A DNA stretch of 64,000 nucleotides from Pseudomonadota bacterium (GTDB lineage: Bacteria > Pseudomonadota > Alphaproteobacteria > Rhizobiales > Devosiaceae). The stretch is taken from the NCBI GenBank assembly GCA_023393475.1, contig JAEWLC010000060.1:1-64000 (forward strand), read 5' to 3'. Under the pieces are notes generated by a model. It worked only from the letters and a program-made list of their open reading frames with translations, had not been told where the DNA came from and did no database searches. Shown here piece by piece: positions 42,842 to 50,946 of the stretch (the stretch's first letter is position 1; each line of letters begins with the position of its first letter). A program made the translations under genes and the position numbers.

Positions 42842-44149
42842 TCAGGCGGCGAGCCCGGTCTTCATCGCCTCGCCCATCACATAGGTTTCGACGATCGCGC
42901 GATCATCGCCGCACGTTTGCAGCAGGAACAGTTCCTGCTCCAGCGAGTCGACGGTTTCCATACGAAGTTTCATCTGCGGCGTCGCCCCGGAATTAAGGAC
43001 GACGATATCGGCATCCTTGCCCGTCTCGAGCGTCCCGATCCGGTCATCGAGGCTCATCGCCCGGGCATTGCCAAGCGTCAGGTGATAGAACGAGCGGAAC
43101 GGCGTCAGCCGCTGCCCGCGCAACTGCATCACCTTGTAGCCCTCGTCCATCGTCCTGAGCATCGAGTAGGAGCTGCCGCCACCCACGTCGGTCGCAGTAG
43201 CGATGCGCACGCCATGCTGGTGCTGGCGCTCGTAGTCGAAGAGGCCCGAGCCGATGAAGAGGTTCGAGGTCGGGCAGAACACCGCCACCGAGCGCGTCTC
43301 GGCGATCACTTCGGTCTCGCGGTGGCTGAGGTGGATCGCGTGCCCGAGCAGCGTCTTGGGCCCGAGCAGGTGGTACTTCTCGTAGATGCCGACATAGTCG
43401 CCGTAGTTCGGGAAAAGCTCGTTGGCGAAAGCGATCTCGGCGAGATTCTCGCTCACATGGGTCTGGATGTGGAGGTCCGGGAACTCCCGCGCCAGCGCCT
43501 CCGCCATCGCCATTTGCTCGTGCGTCGAGGTGATGGCGAAGCGCGGCGTGATGGCATATTGCGCCCTGCCCTTGCCGTGCCACTTGGCGATGCCCGCCTT
43601 GGTGTCGTCATAGCCGGATTGCGGCGTATCGCAGAGCCCCGGCGGGGCGTTGCGATCCATCATCACCTTGCCGCCGACCATCAGCATGTCGCGCTTCTCG
43701 GCCTCCGAGAAGAACGCATCGACCGATTGCGGATGCACCGAGCAATAGGCTGCCGCGGTGGTGGTGCCATGCCGGATCAGCTCGTCGAAGAAGCGCGAGG
43801 CAATCCGCGAAGCATGCGCCTCGTCACCAAACCGCTGCTCCTCGACGAAGGTGTAGGTGTTGAGCCACTCGAGCAGCGCCCCGGCATAGGCGCCAATCAC
43901 CTGCATCTGCGGGAAGTGGATATGGGTGTCGATGAACCCGGCCATGATCAGGTGTGGCCGGTGGTCGACAATCTCTGCCTCCGAGTGGTGTGACGCTGCG
44001 CGCTCGTTCCAGTCGCCCACCATGACGATCTTGCCGTCGCGGATGACCACTGCGCCATCTTCGATGAAGCGATAGCTGTCGTGGTCCTCGCGGCCCTGCG
44101 GCTCGGCGAGGAACGTCAGCACCCGCCCGCGCAGGATTTTCATGCTCAC
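42842..44149 (-). CDS. guaD: Guanine deaminase
   Basis: 435 aa zinc amidohydrolase converting guanine to xanthine. FIDTHIHFPQ (His76, His78), HVSENLAEI, CPTSNLFIGSGLF and ATDVGGGSSYSM are all GuaD-specific blocks. GTG at 44149 overlaps the puuD stop by 4 bp and has GAGAG 6 bp upstream; ATG at 44143 is the alternative. Supplies xanthine to XdhAB of the same operon. Confidence 0.95.
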   Translation of the reverse strand: MSMKILRGRVLTFLAEPQGREDHDSYRFIEDGAVVIRDGKIVMVGDWNERAASHHSEAEIVDHRPHLIMAGFIDTHIHFPQMQVIGAYAGALLEWLNTYTFVEEQRFGDEAHASRIASRFFDELIRHGTTTAAAYCSVHPQSVDAFFSEAEKRDMLMVGGKVMMDRNAPPGLCDTPQSGYDDTKAGIAKWHGKGRAQYAITPRFAITSTHEQMAMAEALAREFPDLHIQTHVSENLAEIAFANELFPNYGDYVGIYEKYHLLGPKTLLGHAIHLSHRETEVIAETRSVAVFCPTSNLFIGSGLFDYERQHQHGVRIATATDVGGGSSYSMLRTMDEGYKVMQLRGQRLTPFRSFYHLTLGNARAMSLDDRIGTLETGKDADIVVLNSGATPQMKLRMETVDSLEQELFLLQTCGDDRAIVETYVMGEAMKTGLAA

Positions 44150-45366
44150 GTGCCGCTCTCGCGGAACCAGGCGACGATCATGGCGCGCTCTTCGTCGGTC
44201 ATGTCGGTGACATTACCCGGCGGCATGGCATGCGAGTAGCCCGCCTGGATCGCCACCTGCTCAGCGTGGTTGGCGATGGCAACGGGGTTGTCGAGGATCA
44301 CGTTCTTGGGCGCCTCATGGATGCCCTCCCATGCCGGCTCAGCCGCATGGCACATGGAGCAACGCCCGATCACGGCATTGCTCGCCGCCTCGAAATGCGG
44401 GCTCTGCATCCGTAGCGCCGCCTCGGGCGAGGGAATGCTCTCCGCACCCGTCGGCAGCTTCGGCCCGCTGGACAGCCAAGCGATCAGGATGAAGATCACG
44501 ATGGTCAGCGCCCAGGTCCAGTGCGGGTTGCCCTTCCGGGCGTGGCGCGTGTTGAAATAGTGCCGGATCAGCACGCCGCAGAGAAAGATCAGCGACGCGA
44601 TCACCCAGTTCCACTGCGTGGCGAAAGCCAGTGGGTAGTGGCTCGACAGCATGAAGAAGATGACGGGTAGCGTCAGGTAGTTGTTGTGGAGGCTGCGCTG
44701 CTTGGCGATCTTGCCGTACTTGGCATCCGGCACCCGCCCCGCCTTGAGATCGGCGACCACGATCTTCTGGTTGGGGATGATGATCATCGCGACATTCGCG
44801 GCCATGATGGTCGCGGTGAACGCGCCCATGTGCAGCATCGCGGCACGGCCGGTGAACACCTGCGTATAGGCCCAACTCATCGCCACGAGGATAGCGAACA
44901 GCACCAGCATCAGCCCGGTGGTCGAGTTCCCGATCTTCGATTTACACAGCGTGTCGTAGAACAGCCAGCCGAAGACGATCGAGGCCAGCGAGATGCCGAT
45001 CGCCTGCCAGTTGGCAATATCGAGCACATGGCGGTCGATGAGGAACAGGTCGGCGCCGAAATAGTAGACGACGATCAGCAGCAGGAAGCCGCTGAGCCAA
45101 GTGGCGTAGCTCTCCCACTTGAACCAGGTCAGGTGCTCGGGGAGGAAGTCGGGCGCCACGAGGTATTTCTGGATGTGGTAGAAGCCGCCGCCATGCACCT
45201 GCCACTCCTCGCCATGCGCGAGCGGCGGCAGGCTCGGGGTCTTCCTGAGGCCGAGGTCGAGCGCGATGAAATAGAAGCTAGAGCCGATCCAGGCGATGGC
45301 GGTGATCACGTGCGTCCAGCGCACCGCGAAGCTGAGCCATTCCCAGAAGATTGCGAAATCGGTCAT
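44146..45366 (-). CDS. puuD: Membrane urate oxidase PuuD with C-terminal cytochrome c
   Basis: 406 aa. N-terminal part has 8 or so membrane helices and the family start FWEWLSFAVRWTHVITAIAWIGSSFYF; the periplasmic C-terminus has a haem-binding site CSMCH (residues 336-340) and a likely Met381 ligand in SHAMPPGN. It oxidises urate to 5-hydroxyisourate and passes electrons to the respiratory chain instead of making peroxide, as shown for the Agrobacterium protein. Lies between the BMP gene and guaD. Confidence 0.93.
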   Translation of the reverse strand: MTDFAIFWEWLSFAVRWTHVITAIAWIGSSFYFIALDLGLRKTPSLPPLAHGEEWQVHGGGFYHIQKYLVAPDFLPEHLTWFKWESYATWLSGFLLLIVVYYFGADLFLIDRHVLDIANWQAIGISLASIVFGWLFYDTLCKSKIGNSTTGLMLVLFAILVAMSWAYTQVFTGRAAMLHMGAFTATIMAANVAMIIIPNQKIVVADLKAGRVPDAKYGKIAKQRSLHNNYLTLPVIFFMLSSHYPLAFATQWNWVIASLIFLCGVLIRHYFNTRHARKGNPHWTWALTIVIFILIAWLSSGPKLPTGAESIPSPEAALRMQSPHFEAASNAVIGRCSMCHAAEPAWEGIHEAPKNVILDNPVAIANHAEQVAIQAGYSHAMPPGNVTDMTDEERAMIVAWFRESGT

Positions 45367-45400
45367 TCGGCTGCCCCTGCCGCGTTCAACAAGACGCGAA

Positions 45401-45422
45401 GAGGCGGACTCGCGTCCGCCTC
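45401..45422 (-). terminator. Perfect hairpin after the BMP binding-protein gene
   Basis: 9-bp stem GAGGCGGAC/GTCCGCCTC with loop TCGC, 18 bp past the binding-protein stop and 35 bp before puuD. No T-run. Third case in this window of a hairpin directly after a binding-protein gene. Confidence 0.55.
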
Positions 45423-45439
45423 CCCGTAACCTATCAGGC

Positions 45440-46522
45440 TTACGCCTCGACGCCTTCAGCGTACCAGTCGACAGCCCAGAACTCGCCGTCGTCGATCACA
45501 TCGCCAGCCGGAACGCGCTCGGTGCCGGTGTTGTCGTTGATCGGACCCGCGAAGGGATGCAGCGTGCCGGCCACGATGTCGGCCTTCACCTTCTCAGCCG
45601 CGGCGACGACATCGGCCGGCACCTTGGCGTTGTAGGGCCCGATCTCGACCTCGCCCGACGCGATGCCGTCCCAGACACCACCCTCGGCCCAGGTGCCATC
45701 GAGGACAGACTGCACCGACTTGGTGTAGTGCGGGCCCCAGCGATCGATGATCGCGGTCAGGTGGGTGTTGGGGGCGAAGGCGCTCATGTCTGCGCCCTGG
45801 CCGAACACGCCGACAATGCCGCGTTCCTCGGCGATCTGCGGGATCACCGGGCCGTCAGTGTGCTGGGCGATGATGTCGATGCCCTGGTCGATCAGCGCAC
45901 GCGCCTGCTCGGCTTCCTTGGCGGGGTCGAACCAACTGTCGATGTAGACGACCTTCACCGTGGCGTTCGGGTTCACCTTGCGCGCCGCGATGGCGAAGGC
46001 GTTGGCGCCCATGCGCACCTCGGGGATCGGGATCGAGCCGACATAGGCGAGCTTGTTGGTCTTGGTCATCAGGCCGGCGACGGTACCGATGACGGCACGG
46101 CCTTCATGGAACTTGGCGTTGTAGATCGACAGGTTCGGCGCCGTGGCATTGCCGGTGGCCCACTCGAACTTCACGTCCGGGAACTGCTTGGCGACCTTGT
46201 GCATGTAGTCGCCGTAGCCGAAGCTGGTGCCGTAGATCAGCTTGTGACCCTGCTGGGCCAGTTCGCGGAACACGCGCTCGGCATCCGGACCCTCGGGAAC
46301 GTTGGTGACGACCGTGGTCTCCACCTTGTCCTCGCCGATGGCACCCAGCATTTCCTTGCGGCCGAGATCGTGGCCGTAGTTCCAGCCATTGTCGTCCGGC
46401 GTGCCGATGAGCACGAAGCCGACCTTCAGCTTTTCCTGGGCGAAGGCGCGCGAGCCGAGCAGCGGCAGGGCTGCTGCGGCACCGCCGATCTTCAGCATCG
46501 TACGTCTGTTGAACTGCGTCAT
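45440..46522 (-). CDS. BMP-family ABC transporter substrate-binding protein
   Basis: 360 aa. Tat-like signal RRTMLKIGGAAAALPLLGSRAFA, then the PnrA/BMP fold: VGFVLIGTPDDNGWNYGHDLG, IYGTSFGYGDYMHKVAKQFP, FEWATGNATAPNLSIYNAKFHEG and VFGQGADMSAFAP. BMP proteins bind nucleosides or related bases; within a purine operon the likely ligands are purine bases, urate or allantoin. It is downstream of its permeases, an unusual order. Confidence 0.9.
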   Translation of the reverse strand: MTQFNRRTMLKIGGAAAALPLLGSRAFAQEKLKVGFVLIGTPDDNGWNYGHDLGRKEMLGAIGEDKVETTVVTNVPEGPDAERVFRELAQQGHKLIYGTSFGYGDYMHKVAKQFPDVKFEWATGNATAPNLSIYNAKFHEGRAVIGTVAGLMTKTNKLAYVGSIPIPEVRMGANAFAIAARKVNPNATVKVVYIDSWFDPAKEAEQARALIDQGIDIIAQHTDGPVIPQIAEERGIVGVFGQGADMSAFAPNTHLTAIIDRWGPHYTKSVQSVLDGTWAEGGVWDGIASGEVEIGPYNAKVPADVVAAAEKVKADIVAGTLHPFAGPINDNTGTERVPAGDVIDDGEFWAVDWYAEGVEA

Positions 46523-46559
46523 GTGTCTCTCCTGTATGACGTTTCTTGTTATCCCTGCC

Positions 46560-47486
46560 TCAGGCCGTCGCGATGAACGGCTTCCCGAGACAGGCGGGTG
46601 CGGACGTGCTGCCTTCGCGCCTCAGCGAAATCAGCACGAGTACGACGACCGTCGCGAGATAGGGCAGCGCGGCCCAGAACTCCGACGGCAGTATCCGGAA
46701 GTTGCTCGACGACTTCGCATAGACTTCGAAGATCATCATCAAGCCGAAGAAGTAAGCGCCGGCCGCCAGCCGGAACGGCCGCCATGCGGCGAACACGACG
46801 AGCGCCAGCGCGATCCAGCCCTTGCCGGTGGTCAGCCGCTCCACCCATTGCGGCGTGAGCGACAGCGGGAAGCAGGCGCCGGCGATACCGGCCATCGCAC
46901 CGCCAAAGGCGACAGCGAGGTAGCGCACGCCGATGACGGAATACCCCATTGAATGCGCCGAGAGGTCGTTCTCGCCCACCGCGCGGAGGATCAGTCCGCT
47001 GCGCGTCCGCTGCAGGAACCACCACACCGCGACGACCATGAACAGCGCGAGATAGACGAAGACCGAGTGCCCGAACAGCAGCCGCCACACCGGATCGGTG
47101 GCCATTTCCGCAGGGAACGGCGAGCCGACGGTCGGCACGCTCTTCCCCGTGAAGGGACGCCCGAACAGCGCCGAAAAGCCGGTGCCGAGGATGGTGAGCG
47201 CAAGGCCCGTCGCCACCTGGTTGGCGGAGAGAGTCAGCGTCAGCAAGCCGAAGATCAGCGCCCCGACGGCAGCTGCCAGCGCCGCGCAGACGAGCGCCAG
47301 CATGTGGTTGCCGGTGGTGAGCACCACTGCGACGGTGATCACCGCGCCGATCAACATCATGCCTTCGACACCGAGGTTGAGCACGCCGCTCTTCTCCACC
47401 ACCAGTTCGCCAAGCGCGGCGAGCAGGATCGGCGTCGCCGCCGCGGCCATGGTCATGATGATGGCGATGACGATATCGCTGCTCAT
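46560..47486 (-). CDS. Nucleoside/base ABC transporter permease (second subunit)
   Basis: 308 aa. Starts MSSDIVIAIIMTMAAAATPILLAALGE and shows ELVVEKSGVLNLGVEGMMLIGA, the family stretch, then 8 or so membrane helices. The reading frame extends upstream to 48383 only as a shadow; the true ATG at 47486 overlaps the previous permease by 4 bp. Confidence 0.9.
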   Translation of the reverse strand: MSSDIVIAIIMTMAAAATPILLAALGELVVEKSGVLNLGVEGMMLIGAVITVAVVLTTGNHMLALVCAALAAAVGALIFGLLTLTLSANQVATGLALTILGTGFSALFGRPFTGKSVPTVGSPFPAEMATDPVWRLLFGHSVFVYLALFMVVAVWWFLQRTRSGLILRAVGENDLSAHSMGYSVIGVRYLAVAFGGAMAGIAGACFPLSLTPQWVERLTTGKGWIALALVVFAAWRPFRLAAGAYFFGLMMIFEVYAKSSSNFRILPSEFWAALPYLATVVVLVLISLRREGSTSAPACLGKPFIATA

Positions 47487-48559
47487 GCTGCGACCTCCGC
47501 GCGGCGCACGGACCGGATGCGGTACCGGACGAGAATGTCGCTGGCGAGCAGCAGGAACAGCATCATCGCCTGGAAGATACCGACCGCAGCGAACGGCAGC
47601 TGGATGGTAATCTGCGCCATCTCGCCGCCCACGAAGGTGATGGCGACGAGGAGCCCCGCCAGCACCGCCCCCAGGGGATGGAGGCGCCCTAGGAAGGCGA
47701 CGATGATTGCGGTGAAGCCGTAGCCCGCGGGGAACTGCAGGATCAGCCGGCCAACCGGCCCCATGGCCTCCAGCACCCCGGCAAACCCGGCGAGCCCGCC
47801 CGAAATCAGCATGGCGAGCCACACCGTGCGATTGGCCGAGAACCCACCGTAGCGGGCAGCGTTGGGCGCAGCCCCGACCACGCGGACCTGGAAGCCGAAC
47901 ACAAAGCGCGAGAACACCAGCCACACCACCAGCGCCACGATCACGGCGAGAAGCGCGTTGAGCTGCACGATGGTGCCCGGAATGATGTAGGGCAGCGACT
48001 GGTCGGCGCTGAACATCACCGTCTGCGGCTGCCCCATCGAGGTCGGGCTCTTGAACGGCCCGGCCAGCAGGTAGTTCAGCAGGTACACCGAGGCATAGGT
48101 CAGCATCAGCGTGGTCAGGATCTCGTTGACCTTGAACTGCACCTTGAGGAATGCCGGAACGGCAGCATAGGCCGCGCCGCCGGCGACGCCCGCCAGCATC
48201 ATCGCCGGCATGATCCACCAGCCGGTCATGTCGTTGGTGAGGATGCCGACGCCGGTCCCCGCGATGGCCCCGACGATGTACTGCCCCTCGGCGCCGATGT
48301 TCCAGACATTTGCCCGGTAGGCGATGGAGAGCCCCACGGCGATGATGATCAGCGGCGCGGCCTTCACCGCAAGGTCCTGCCACTTGTAGGAGTTCAGCAG
48401 CGGCGACAGGAAGATCTCGCGCACCGCCCCGAGCCCGTCATAGCCAAGCAGCGTGAAGATGATCCCGCCCAGCAGCATGGTCAGCAGCACCGCGCCGATC
48501 GGTGTCACCACCTGCATCAGCTTGCTCGGCTCCTGCCGCTTCTCAAGCCGGAACTGCAT
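47483..48559 (-). CDS. Nucleoside/base ABC transporter permease (first subunit)
   Basis: 358 aa. Short cytoplasmic start then membrane helices; AYRANVWNIGAEGQYIVGAIAGTGVGI and FSANRTVWLAMLISGGLAGFAGVLEAMG are typical of permeases partnered with BMP proteins (for example the YufP/NupP type). ATG at 48559, preceded by GGGGG, overlaps the ATPase end by 17 bp. Confidence 0.9.
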   Translation of the reverse strand: MQFRLEKRQEPSKLMQVVTPIGAVLLTMLLGGIIFTLLGYDGLGAVREIFLSPLLNSYKWQDLAVKAAPLIIIAVGLSIAYRANVWNIGAEGQYIVGAIAGTGVGILTNDMTGWWIMPAMMLAGVAGGAAYAAVPAFLKVQFKVNEILTTLMLTYASVYLLNYLLAGPFKSPTSMGQPQTVMFSADQSLPYIIPGTIVQLNALLAVIVALVVWLVFSRFVFGFQVRVVGAAPNAARYGGFSANRTVWLAMLISGGLAGFAGVLEAMGPVGRLILQFPAGYGFTAIIVAFLGRLHPLGAVLAGLLVAITFVGGEMAQITIQLPFAAVGIFQAMMLFLLLASDILVRYRIRSVRRAEVAA

Positions 48560-50084
48560 GCACCGCCCCCTCGCCGTGAATGCCACCCATCAGGAGGCCG
48601 ATCTCTTCAATGTCCGCGCCCTCGACCTGCATCGGTTTCGACAGCCTGCCCCCGTTGATCACCGCCAGCGTGTCGCAAAGCGACAGGAGCTCGTCGAGGT
48701 CCTGGCTGATCACCACCACCGCCGAGCCCGCCACCGCAAGGTCGACGATGGCCTGATGGATCGCAGCGGCCGCACCTGCATCGACGCCCCAGGTTGGCTG
48801 GCTCACCACCAGCACGCCCGGCTTCTGCAGGATCTCGCGGCCCATGATGTACTTCTGCAGGTTGCCTCCCGACAGCGACCCCGCCGTCGAGCCTGGCCCC
48901 TGCGCCTTCACCGCGAACGCAGTGATCACCTCGCCCGCATAGGTCTTTGCCGACGACGACTTGATCATCCCCGCCGAAACCATGCCCAGCCGGTCGCGTG
49001 CCGTAAGGATCGTATTATCGGACAGCGTGAACTCGGGCACCGCGGCATGCCCGTTCCGTTCTTCCGGCACGCTCGCCAGCCCCTTGAGCCGGCGTTGCTT
49101 CGCCGGCATGCCGCCAACCGGCACGCCATCGATACTGATCGCACCCCTATCGGCGCAGAGTTCCTCGCCCGAAAGCGCCAGCAGCAATGCGTTCTGCCCG
49201 TTGCCGGCAACACCCGCGATGCCGAAGATTTCCCCTTCCCGCACCGTAAAGGTCACGTCGCGCAGCGCAATGCCGAACGGCCCCGCGGGCGGCAGCGACA
49301 GCCTGTTGACGATCAGCCGCTCCTTACCGAGCGCCCGGCCGGCGGGCTTCTTCACGTCCTTCAGCCCTGCGCCGATCATCTTCTCGGCCATCGAGCGCGA
49401 CGTCTCGACCTTCGGATCGCAGGTGGAAACCACCTTGCCACCCCTGAGGATCGTTGCCGTGTCGCACAGCGCTTTGATCTCGTGCAGCTTGTGCGAGATG
49501 TAGAGGATCGAGCAGCCTTCCTTGGCCAGCTGCCGCAGCACCACGAACAGCTGCTCCACCTCCTGCGGCGTCAGCACGGAAGTCGGCTCATCCATGATCA
49601 GCAGCGACGGATTGAGCAGCAGCGCCCGTACGATCTCGATGCGCTGCCGTTCACCCACCGACAGCGTGGAGACGGTCCGGTGCGGTTCGAGATGGAGCCC
49701 ATACTGGTCCATCACCTGCCGGATCCTGGCTTCCAGTTCCCGTGCTGGAATCTTCGCATCCATCCCGAGCGCGATGTTCTCGAGCACCGTCAACGCCTCG
49801 AACAGGCTGAAGTGCTGGAACACCATGCCGATGCCGAGCTTCCGCGCGGCCTTGGGGTTGTGCACCGTCACCGGATGCCCATTCCAGCGGATCTCGCCGG
49901 CGTCGGGCTGCATGATCCCGTAGATCATCTTGACGAGGGTGGATTTGCCCGCCCCGTTCTCGCCGAGCAGCGCGTGGATTTCGCCTGGCATCACGGCAAA
50001 CCCGACATTGTCGTTGGCAAGGACGCCCGGAAAGCGCTTGGTGATTCCCGTAAGCTCAAGGCGTGGCGTGAGGCTAGTGTCCAA
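48543..50084 (-). CDS. Nucleoside/base ABC transporter ATPase (two domains)
   Basis: About 513 aa with two nucleotide-binding domains. First: Walker A GENGAGKST, signature LSVGERQRI, Walker B LLIMDEPTSVLT. Second is degenerate, as in RbsA-type ATPases: GVAGNGQNA, LSGGNLQKY, LVVSQPTWGVD (Glu replaced). TTG at 50084 with GGGAG 6 bp upstream is my choice; it overlaps the xdhC end by 11 bp. No ATG fits. Confidence 0.88.
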   Translation of the reverse strand: MDTSLTPRLELTGITKRFPGVLANDNVGFAVMPGEIHALLGENGAGKSTLVKMIYGIMQPDAGEIRWNGHPVTVHNPKAARKLGIGMVFQHFSLFEALTVLENIALGMDAKIPARELEARIRQVMDQYGLHLEPHRTVSTLSVGERQRIEIVRALLLNPSLLIMDEPTSVLTPQEVEQLFVVLRQLAKEGCSILYISHKLHEIKALCDTATILRGGKVVSTCDPKVETSRSMAEKMIGAGLKDVKKPAGRALGKERLIVNRLSLPPAGPFGIALRDVTFTVREGEIFGIAGVAGNGQNALLLALSGEELCADRGAISIDGVPVGGMPAKQRRLKGLASVPEERNGHAAVPEFTLSDNTILTARDRLGMVSAGMIKSSSAKTYAGEVITAFAVKAQGPGSTAGSLSGGNLQKYIMGREILQKPGVLVVSQPTWGVDAGAAAAIHQAIVDLAVAGSAVVVISQDLDELLSLCDTLAVINGGRLSKPMQVEGADIEEIGLLMGGIHGEGAVHAVPA

Positions 50085-50946
50085 CAACGGCTCCCGACTG
50101 CGTCGTGACCGGCCGTGCGACAGATGCTTCCCGGCCCCCAATGTGCACCAGTATCTCAGCTGCCGCCAGTGCGGCGATCACCTCGGGACGCTTGTCCCCA
50201 AGCCCGTGAGGAAAAGCCCGGCCGCCGATCGGAAGCACCAGACTTTCCAACCGGTTAGCCGGATAGCCGGACTCAAGGTACCAACTACGAAACCGCGCCC
50301 GCTTCGTCTTCGAACCGACCATGCCGACATAGGGCGCGTCGAGCCGCTGCAATGCCTCGGCCCCGATGAGGAAATCGAGCGCGTGGTCATGCGTCAGGAT
50401 CACGTAAGAACTGCCCGCTGGCGCGGCGCGCACCACGGCCTCCGGCATCGGCACGGCATGCGTCTCTACATTGTCCGGCAGGTTGACCAGTTCGTCCGGC
50501 CGCGTATCCACGACATGCACATGCGCCGGCAGCGGCGACAGCGCCCGGGCCAGCGCGTGACCGACATGGCCCGAGCCGAACAGGAAAACATGCGGCAGCG
50601 CTTCGTCCTCGGCGACCAGCCTCGCCTTCAGACCCTCGACCAGTTCCGGCGTCGCCCGCCGCAGCGCCACATCCACCCGGCCCCCGCAGCACTGCCCGAT
50701 CTCGGGCCCGAGCGGAATATCGAGATCATCCCGGTGCCCGCCGTTCCGCAGCACCTGCCGCGCCCGGTCGATCACCATGTATTCGAGCGCCCCGCCCCCG
50801 ATGGTTCCGGTGATGTTGTGCGCCGAAATCAGCATGAACGTACCCGCCTCGCGCGGCGACGAGCCACGTACGGCGGAGAGTTCAGCGATGATGGCGTCCG
50901 GCTGGACGGCGAGGAAAGCATCGATCTCCCGGATCGAAATGCTCAC
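50074..50946 (-). CDS. xdhC: Xanthine dehydrogenase accessory protein XdhC
   Basis: 290 aa. Binds molybdenum cofactor, helps add the terminal sulfido ligand and inserts it into XdhB. GTIGGGALEYMVIDRAR and GQCCGGRVDV form the N-terminal XdhC/CoxI part; FLFGSGHVGHALARAL begins the Rossmann part. GTG at 50946 overlaps the xdhB stop (GTGA); the frame to 51252 is a shadow. Confidence 0.93.
   Translation of the reverse strand: MSISIREIDAFLAVQPDAIIAELSAVRGSSPREAGTFMLISAHNITGTIGGGALEYMVIDRARQVLRNGGHRDDLDIPLGPEIGQCCGGRVDVALRRATPELVEGLKARLVAEDEALPHVFLFGSGHVGHALARALSPLPAHVHVVDTRPDELVNLPDNVETHAVPMPEAVVRAAPAGSSYVILTHDHALDFLIGAEALQRLDAPYVGMVGSKTKRARFRSWYLESGYPANRLESLVLPIGGRAFPHGLGDKRPEVIAALAAAEILVHIGGREASVARPVTTQSGAVVGH

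Noticed and set aside
40707..42884. 725-codon frame opposite malate synthase
   Set aside because: Antisense shadow; GlcB is unmistakable on the minus strand.
46560..48383. 607-codon frame as one fused permease
   Set aside because: The part above 47486 reads Arg/Gly-rich nonsense in the frame of another permease; the real start is the ATG at 47486.
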